Below are positions 7,423-12,201 of a stretch of 12,201 bases of DNA, one piece after another. The DNA is taken from the NCBI GenBank assembly GCA_029287275.1, contig JARFRL010000295.1, positions 1 through 12,201 on the forward strand. The letters are read 5' to 3'. Source of the stretch: Pontiella desulfatans. GTDB taxonomy: Bacteria > Verrucomicrobiota > Kiritimatiellia > Kiritimatiellales > Pontiellaceae. Made by a program: the position numbers and the translations under genes. Every line of letters starts with the position of its first letter. The stretch's first letter is position 1. Under the pieces are notes generated by a model. It saw only the letters and a program-made list of their open reading frames with translations, ran no database searches and had not been told where the DNA came from.

Positions 7423-9986
7423 GGTTTTTCGATCAAGTAGCGGAAACCGACGTCGCTCGGAACAACCGGCGTATCGGAAGAGTAACTACACGGAAGAAAG
7501 TTCGGCGGCGTGGATCCGCTACCGCCTTTGAGCTGGTGGAACTGTTCGGTGTCGGGCAGCGGCGTGGAGGTCATTTCGCGGACGTTGCCGGCCATGTCGT
7601 AGGCGTTGTAGACCGACACGTCGCGGGTGAATTGTTTGGGCGGCGCCCAGAGCGGGAACTTCTCCTTGCCCTTTTTGTTGTTCTTGGTGAGCGTCAGGTT
7701 GGCCTCCGGCTCGAACCCGTCGCCCCAAACATAGACGCGGCCGTCCACGCCGCGGGCGGCTTTCTCCCACTCGACCGCGGTGGGCAACCGAACGGTCATG
7801 CCGAGTTGCTCGCTCTTCCACGCGCAGTAGGCGTTCACCGCGTCCATCGTGAGGCCCACGACCGGATAGTCGGGCTTGATCCGTTCGTCCTCGATCTCGC
7901 CGTTCGCGTTCCACGCGTCGCTGAATCTTCGTTCGCGCGGGTGATAGCGCACGCGGCTCATGTAGCTCTCTTTCAATCGGGGATCCGCGAGCGTTTTCCA
8001 GAACTCCAGATATGCGCCCACCGCGACCTCGCTCTCCTTGATGAAGAACGAAGGCAATGATTTTTCGTGGCGCCGATAGAAGCGCGATTCCGGACCGCCG
8101 TAGATGAAATCGCCCTCGGGAACGAAGACGGTTCCTTCGGGAACGCTCTCCGGAACGTCCAGCGCGATCTCCAGATTTTCGCCGTGCTCGATGAAAACCG
8201 GATACGGCAGTTTCTTTCCGCTCTTCAAGACGACGACGAGTTTATAGGATCCTTTTTCGAGTTTTTCGGGCGCGGTGTACGGAAGCTCCCGGGCGCGGTG
8301 CAGCATATCGCCATCCACCAGCCGGACGCCGTCCGCGACGACGGGCCAGATTTCGACGTAGTCGACGCCCGGCGACTCCAGAATGGTCAACGAGCCCAGC
8401 CCTTCGATGGTGTCCGCCGTGCTCGCGAGATATCGCCGCCCCTCGGGGGTGAACGGACGGTTCCATGTTTCGTAGCGTTGCCGCACCTGATCCAACCAGC
8501 CTTGGGCGACGCCATATTCGCCGCGATGCAGCGCGTATTCGATCTGCCGCCAAACCACTTCTCGGTATCCTTGGGTGACGGGCTTCGCGGTTCGGTACCG
8601 ATCCGGAACGCCCTCGTAATACCCGATCGCGAGGTTGACGAGTCCGTTGATCTCCACCGTCATCGCGGCCAGCTCGCGTTCGAGTTCCAGTTCGCGCTCG
8701 GTCTTTTCGCGCTGCGTGATCGTAGCGCTCAGCTCCTTCAGCTCGGTGAACTTGGCGCGGGCCGCGTCGATCTTGATTTCGGCGGCGAGGCGTTTTTCCT
8801 CGGCGTTTTTAAGACTCGTGCTGTAGCTGCCGTAGAGCATGGCCTGTTGCGCGGTGAACGCGAGGCCCCACGCGACCAACGCCGCGGCCGCGACGCTCGA
8901 TTTGATCGGGTTGCGGCGACACGTCTTCCAAAACCGCGCCAAGCGCGGCGCTTTGTAGGCGCTCACTTCCTTGTGCCCGATATAATTCCGGATGTCCTCC
9001 GCGAACCGTTCCACCGAGCGGTAGCGGTTCACCTGGAACCGCGCCATCGCCTTCATGCAGACCGCGTCCAGCTCGGGCGGAATCTTCAGTTCCGGCTTTC
9101 GTTTGCGCGGCGGTTGGAAGCTTCCGGTCTTCACGTTCTCCAGCAGCTTGCGCAATTGTGTTTTCTCGAAGGGCGGCAGGAACGTGAGAAGGTGGTAGAG
9201 AATCGCGCCCAAGCTGTAAATGTCGCTCTGAAAATCAACCGCGGCGATGTCGCCCTCGGCCTGCTCGGGCGACATGTAGTTGGGCGTCCCGGAAATCGCG
9301 CCGTCGAGCGTTTTCGAGCCGACGTCGAATTCCTCCATGCGCAGCTGAACGCCGCCGCGCGTGCCGTCTTCCGCGTCGAGCTGTTTCACCAGCCCCCAAT
9401 CGAGAATCAGGACCTCGCCGAATTCGCCGATCATGATGTTCGCGGGTTTCAGGTCGCGGTGAATCACGCCCTTGCTGTGCGCGAACGCGATCCCGTTGCA
9501 GACCGCGAGAAAGATTTCGAGGAGCCGGCCGAGCGGATATTTCTTGAGGTAAAAAGAGGTGTTCGCCTCCAGCCGATCGAGAATCTCCTTGAGGTTGTCG
9601 CCCTCGATCTTTTTCATCGTGAAATAGATGCCCAGCTCGTCGGTCACGCCCATTTCATGCACCGGCATGATGTTGGGATGTTCGAGCTGCGCCGTGCCGC
9701 GGGCCTCCTTGAGAAAGCGATCCACCACTTCCTCCTCCTCGCGGTATTGCGCCTTCAACGATTTGATGGCCACCTCGCGGCCGAGCAGCGTGTCGCTCGC
9801 GGAATGCACCTCGCCGAACGACCCCTTGCCCAACGGCTGAATATCCGTGTAATGCGCGTCCGCCGTTCCCATTTTCACGGAAAGCACGCGCTTCACGTTG
9901 CCCAGCTCGAGCGAGGAGGAAACGCCCTGCGTCGCGTCGTTCGTTTCCTCGGCCTTCAGGTCATGGCGTGCGTCGGGTTGGTCCAT
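7419..9986 (-). CDS. Membrane Ser/Thr protein kinase fused to PEGA-like and FGE-sulfatase (SUMF1-type) domains
   Basis: This 855-residue protein is probably a one-pass signalling kinase. The cytoplasmic Hanks-type kinase domain (about 46-340) has the Gly loop GKGSFGEV (53-60), Lys75, Glu94, HRDLKPAN (176-183, catalytic Asp178), DWG (196-198) for the usual DFG, and GTPNYMSPE with its Asp/Tyr-rich helix QSDIYSLG. A basic stretch then precedes a single membrane helix (about 362-385). Outside, a coiled coil (about 390-445), a PEGA-like beta domain (about 530-609) and an FGE-sulfatase domain (about 615-855: VPEGDFIYGG, LPTAVEWEKAARG, VYVWGD, DMAGNVREMTS, GFR) follow. The paired cysteines of catalytic formylglycine-generating enzymes are not visible, so that domain more likely binds a ligand. 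Of two adjacent ATGs the second (9986) was chosen, since GGAGG (9992-9996) is 5 nt from it but only 2 nt from the first. The stop overlaps hemF. Such fusions are common in PVC bacteria. Confidence 0.93.
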   Translation of the reverse strand: MDQPDARHDLKAEETNDATQGVSSSLELGNVKRVLSVKMGTADAHYTDIQPLGKGSFGEVHSASDTLLGREVAIKSLKAQYREEEEVVDRFLKEARGTAQLEHPNIMPVHEMGVTDELGIYFTMKKIEGDNLKEILDRLEANTSFYLKKYPLGRLLEIFLAVCNGIAFAHSKGVIHRDLKPANIMIGEFGEVLILDWGLVKQLDAEDGTRGGVQLRMEEFDVGSKTLDGAISGTPNYMSPEQAEGDIAAVDFQSDIYSLGAILYHLLTFLPPFEKTQLRKLLENVKTGSFQPPRKRKPELKIPPELDAVCMKAMARFQVNRYRSVERFAEDIRNYIGHKEVSAYKAPRLARFWKTCRRNPIKSSVAAAALVAWGLAFTAQQAMLYGSYSTSLKNAEEKRLAAEIKIDAARAKFTELKELSATITQREKTERELELERELAAMTVEINGLVNLAIGYYEGVPDRYRTAKPVTQGYREVVWRQIEYALHRGEYGVAQGWLDQVRQRYETWNRPFTPEGRRYLASTADTIEGLGSLTILESPGVDYVEIWPVVADGVRLVDGDMLHRARELPYTAPEKLEKGSYKLVVVLKSGKKLPYPVFIEHGENLEIALDVPESVPEGTVFVPEGDFIYGGPESRFYRRHEKSLPSFFIKESEVAVGAYLEFWKTLADPRLKESYMSRVRYHPRERRFSDAWNANGEIEDERIKPDYPVVGLTMDAVNAYCAWKSEQLGMTVRLPTAVEWEKAARGVDGRVYVWGDGFEPEANLTLTKNNKKGKEKFPLWAPPKQFTRDVSVYNAYDMAGNVREMTSTPLPDTEQFHQLKGGSGSTPPNFLPCSYSSDTPVVPSDVGFRYLIEKP

Positions 9987-10007
9987 CATTTCCTCCAGAT
10001 TGAGCGC

Positions 10008-10036
10008 ATCCTATGGAAAACCCTTTGGAGCGTCAC
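10008..10036 (-). promoter_or_regulatory. Candidate promoter of the kinase-hemF unit
   Basis: On the minus strand GTGACG (10031-10036) and TAGGAT (10008-10013) are 17 bp apart, each 4 of 6 to consensus, between the upstream terminator and the kinase start. A transcript would start near 10001, leaving a leader of about 15 nt that includes the strong GGAGG. A promoter is expected here because the terminator at 10078-10111 isolates this unit, but the boxes themselves are weak. Confidence 0.35.
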
Positions 10037-10077
10037 GGACTTTGATCAATAGATTGCCGCGCGTTTCCCAAACAACG

Positions 10078-10111
10078 AAAAAGCCCGGCGTCCTGAACGG
10101 CGCCGAGCTTT
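10078..10111 (-). terminator. Intrinsic terminator of the GreA-fusion gene
   Basis: On the minus strand, 20 bp after the stop codon at 10132, a 10-bp stem (AAGCTCGGCG with CGCCGGGCTT, one U-G pair; an extra A-T pair extends it) closes a 10-base loop and is followed by a run of five T. This is a good rho-independent terminator and separates the gene from the kinase gene downstream. Confidence 0.88.
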
Positions 10112-10131
10112 CGTCGTGAGCGCGGGGTGGC

Positions 10132-12201
10132 TTAGCTCGCGATCCAGGCGCGAACCTCTACCGACAGCGGCATGATCGTTTTGATCACGCACTCGCCCGC
10201 GGGGATCTCGACGCGCTCGCCCACCGCGTGGCCCGCGAGCGCTTTCGCGAGGCGGGTTTCGCTGGAGATGACCGAAAGCGCTTCGTTCTGGTCCCAGACG
10301 CCGAGAATGAAATAGGTCTCGACCGCGCCCGTTTCCTCGTACGCCAGCTCGACGCCAACACCCGCCGCGACCACCTCGGTTCCGATGTCCGCGAAATCGG
10401 TCGGCTTGACCTTTTCGAGATCCTCGGCCAACTGCGCGCCCTGAGCCATCAACAAGCCCTGACGTTCCTTGGCGTATTTGAATTCGGCGTTCTCGCGGAG
10501 GTCGCCATAGCTGCGAGCCACCTCGATCTCTTTCGAGTTTTCGGGGATATCGACGGTCATGATGCGCTCGAGCTGCTTCTGGCGCTCGGCGTAGCTGCGC
10601 GCGGACGTCAACGGAACTTCTCTCCGCGCCGCGGTCTGGCTCGCGGTCGGAATGATGATGTCCTGCAATTCCGGATACTTGCGAAGGACTTTGGCTTCGA
10701 CCGATTTGCGGTCCAGCGCGTCCCAGCCGTGTCCTTCATGGATGCGGCGCATGAAGTCGCGGCGCTGTTGCTCGCCCATCACGCCCATCACGTCGTGCAA
10801 CCACTCTTCCGTTTGGAAGCGCTCGCGCAATTGGTTTTGAGCGCGCAGCATGGCGCCGGCGCTGTTGACTTCCAGCACTTCCTGCACGCGGAAGGCCAGA
10901 TCGCCTTTGGAAATCAGGTTCCACTTTTCAACATACTCCGTGCCGCGCTGGCACCAGAGCAGCATCGGCGCGCTCGCGGTGCGGCGGGCGACGGCCGTGG
11001 TCATGATCGCCCGGACGTCGTCTTCGGCGCCGTTCGCGATCAGAGCCGCCATGATTTCGTTCAGCACCGGATGGCTGACCACCGGAATCACCTCGCTAAG
11101 CGTTCCGATCACGGCGTCGCGATCGTTCTCGATGAGGATGGTGAGCAAGGACTGCAACTGGCGCGACGGCAGGCGGTCGAGCGTGGTGACGAGATCGCCC
11201 GCGATCAGGTCGTGAATCAGTTTGTTCGTGTCGAGGTCCGTCGGCTCGATGCCGAAGACGCGGGCGTAGATGAAGCCTTCGGCCTTCCATTCCGGACGCG
11301 CGGACGGCGCGCCTTTGATGATGAAGGAGAGGCGGTTCGCCAGCGTTTCCTTCGCGAAGTCGGAGGCGGTGTCGATCTTCTTCTCGATGACTTCCTTGAA
11401 GCGTTCGAACAGCCCTTCGATGTCGCGTTCGACCGCGATCATCGCGAACCATTCGTCGTCGTAGGCCAGCCCCTTCTTATGAAACACGATGTTGTCGGAG
11501 CGTTTTTTCGGGATCTCGACGGAGGCGTCTTCCTTCAGGCCGCGGCGCGCGCCTTCCCAGAATTTTTTCCAGCCGGATTCCGGAAGGATGGAGGGGACCA
11601 TTTTTTCCATCAGGCGGGTGACGGACATCGCGCCGTAGGCGCGCAGGACCATTTTCACGACCTCGGCCGGTTCTTCTTTGAGCAGTCGTTTCAGCTCGTC
11701 CGGTTTGTTGTGCTTGATCGCGAGGATGTGGTCGTCGGCCAGAATCTCCAGCGCTTCGGCCGCGTAGGCGAACGACATCTCGTGCTCGCCCTTGCGTTCG
11801 AAATCGATCTCGATCTGCCCGTAGAAGTGGTCGATGTCGTCGATGATTCCAAAGCCCCACGTTTCGTTGTAGCACAGCATGCCGTTTTTCAGCGCGCGCA
11901 GGTAGCTCAAGCGGTTGAAGCATTCCCGCGTCGGAACGGCGCCTCCGCCGAATCCGGCGGGCTCGATCATCCGGACCGCGTTGCGGTCCTTGGAAAGCAG
12001 CTTGCTCAGCGAGGCCGTGACGTCCTCCACCGCGCCGCGGACGCCGCCCAGCCAGGACAGCACCTTCAGCGCGTCGTCGACCTTGTCTTCCTCGGCCAAC
12101 ACCTCGTACAACCGCCGCGCGCCGGCGGTGGCCTCGGAGCTTCGGTCGGCCGCGGCCAGTCCGTCCAGCGCCTCGAACAGTTCGTCTTTGTCAATCTCGC
12201 C
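10132..12201 (-). CDS. greA: GreA-type transcript cleavage domain at the C-terminus of a long helical protein (5' end beyond window)
   Basis: The frame is open from the stop at 10132 to the window edge, giving 689 residues with the start outside; the apparent TTG start at 12111 is only internal sequence. The last 165 or so residues are a GreA/GreB factor: a coiled coil with AR-x-x-GDLRENAEFKYAKERQ (coding 10480-10506 for GDLRENAEF), whose Asp and Glu match the acidic tip residues that coordinate the metal for RNA cleavage, then the C-terminal FKBP-like domain (EVVAAGVGVELAY, ALAGHAVGERVEI). GreA rescues backtracked RNA polymerase by triggering cleavage of the 3' RNA end. Normal GreA is about 160 residues, so more than 500 residues of helical, charged, HEAT/TPR-like sequence precede it here; I recall chlamydial GreA being similarly long (about 715). 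The role of the extension is unknown. A good terminator follows the gene. Confidence 0.9.
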   Translation of the reverse strand, partial: GEIDKDELFEALDGLAAADRSSEATAGARRLYEVLAEEDKVDDALKVLSWLGGVRGAVEDVTASLSKLLSKDRNAVRMIEPAGFGGGAVPTRECFNRLSYLRALKNGMLCYNETWGFGIIDDIDHFYGQIEIDFERKGEHEMSFAYAAEALEILADDHILAIKHNKPDELKRLLKEEPAEVVKMVLRAYGAMSVTRLMEKMVPSILPESGWKKFWEGARRGLKEDASVEIPKKRSDNIVFHKKGLAYDDEWFAMIAVERDIEGLFERFKEVIEKKIDTASDFAKETLANRLSFIIKGAPSARPEWKAEGFIYARVFGIEPTDLDTNKLIHDLIAGDLVTTLDRLPSRQLQSLLTILIENDRDAVIGTLSEVIPVVSHPVLNEIMAALIANGAEDDVRAIMTTAVARRTASAPMLLWCQRGTEYVEKWNLISKGDLAFRVQEVLEVNSAGAMLRAQNQLRERFQTEEWLHDVMGVMGEQQRRDFMRRIHEGHGWDALDRKSVEAKVLRKYPELQDIIIPTASQTAARREVPLTSARSYAERQKQLERIMTVDIPENSKEIEVARSYGDLRENAEFKYAKERQGLLMAQGAQLAEDLEKVKPTDFADIGTEVVAAGVGVELAYEETGAVETYFILGVWDQNEALSVISSETRLAKALAGHAVGERVEIPAGECVIKTIMPLSVEVRAWIAS

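Noticed and set aside
8067..10052. A 661-codon open frame antisense to the kinase gene
   Set aside because: The kinase motifs on the other strand are complete; the antisense product has shadow-like composition and no ribosome binding site.
12109..12111. TTG as the start of the GreA-fusion gene
   Set aside because: The same frame stays open for 90 more bases to the window edge with similar helical sequence (DELFEALDGLAAADR), so the gene begins outside the window.

Overview
This is a GC-rich, gene-dense bacterial window. It encodes housekeeping and envelope functions plus one probably acquired accessory gene. Two architectures point to the PVC superphylum (Planctomycetes-Verrucomicrobia-Chlamydiae and relatives, perhaps Verrucomicrobiota, Kiritimatiellota or Lentisphaerota). 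One is a membrane Ser/Thr kinase carrying an extracytoplasmic FGE-sulfatase-type domain and a DWG motif in place of DFG. The other is a GreA-type transcript cleavage domain at the end of a very long helical protein, a layout I recall from chlamydial GreA. The assignment is inference; no rRNA or other phylogenetic marker is present.

Layout, left to right. (1) 1-138, plus strand: the tail of a DUF1294 membrane protein, overlapping by 22 bp the end of a convergent gene. (2) 117-1091, minus: a class II Fic protein (AMPylase-type) with an intact catalytic loop, an intact N-terminal inhibitory motif and a C-terminal winged-helix-like segment. It is preceded by a very AT-rich patch with two exact 16-bp repeats over its likely promoter. 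(3) 1326-2939, minus: pgi, with a textbook terminator at 1278-1305. (4) 3104-5230, plus: a secreted Prc/Tsp-type S41 protease, divergent from pgi across a 164-bp intergenic region with two candidate back-to-back promoters and a perfect palindrome between them. (5) 5227-6315, minus: an MscS-family channel, convergent with the protease gene and overlapping it by 4 bp. (6) 6391-7422, minus: a divergent hemF, and 7419-9986, minus: the kinase-FGE membrane protein; these two overlap by 4 bp (GTGA), which suggests translational coupling. (7) 10132 to beyond the window end, minus: the GreA-fusion gene, with its own terminator at 10078-10111.

Functionally the genes cover central sugar metabolism (pgi), haem synthesis (hemF), envelope quality control (S41 protease), osmotic protection (MscS), transmembrane signalling (kinase) and transcription fidelity (GreA domain). 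No single pathway links them. The most unusual points are the Fic gene with its repeat-decorated promoter, the coupling of a signalling kinase to hemF, the divergence of HemF at two histidines expected from characterised homologues, and the GreA fusion. I found no CRISPR array, tRNA, rRNA, insertion sequence or obvious defence island. No gene-free stretch exceeds 300 bases; the longest, 1092-1325, holds the Fic promoter/operator and the pgi terminator, with nothing recognisable between them.
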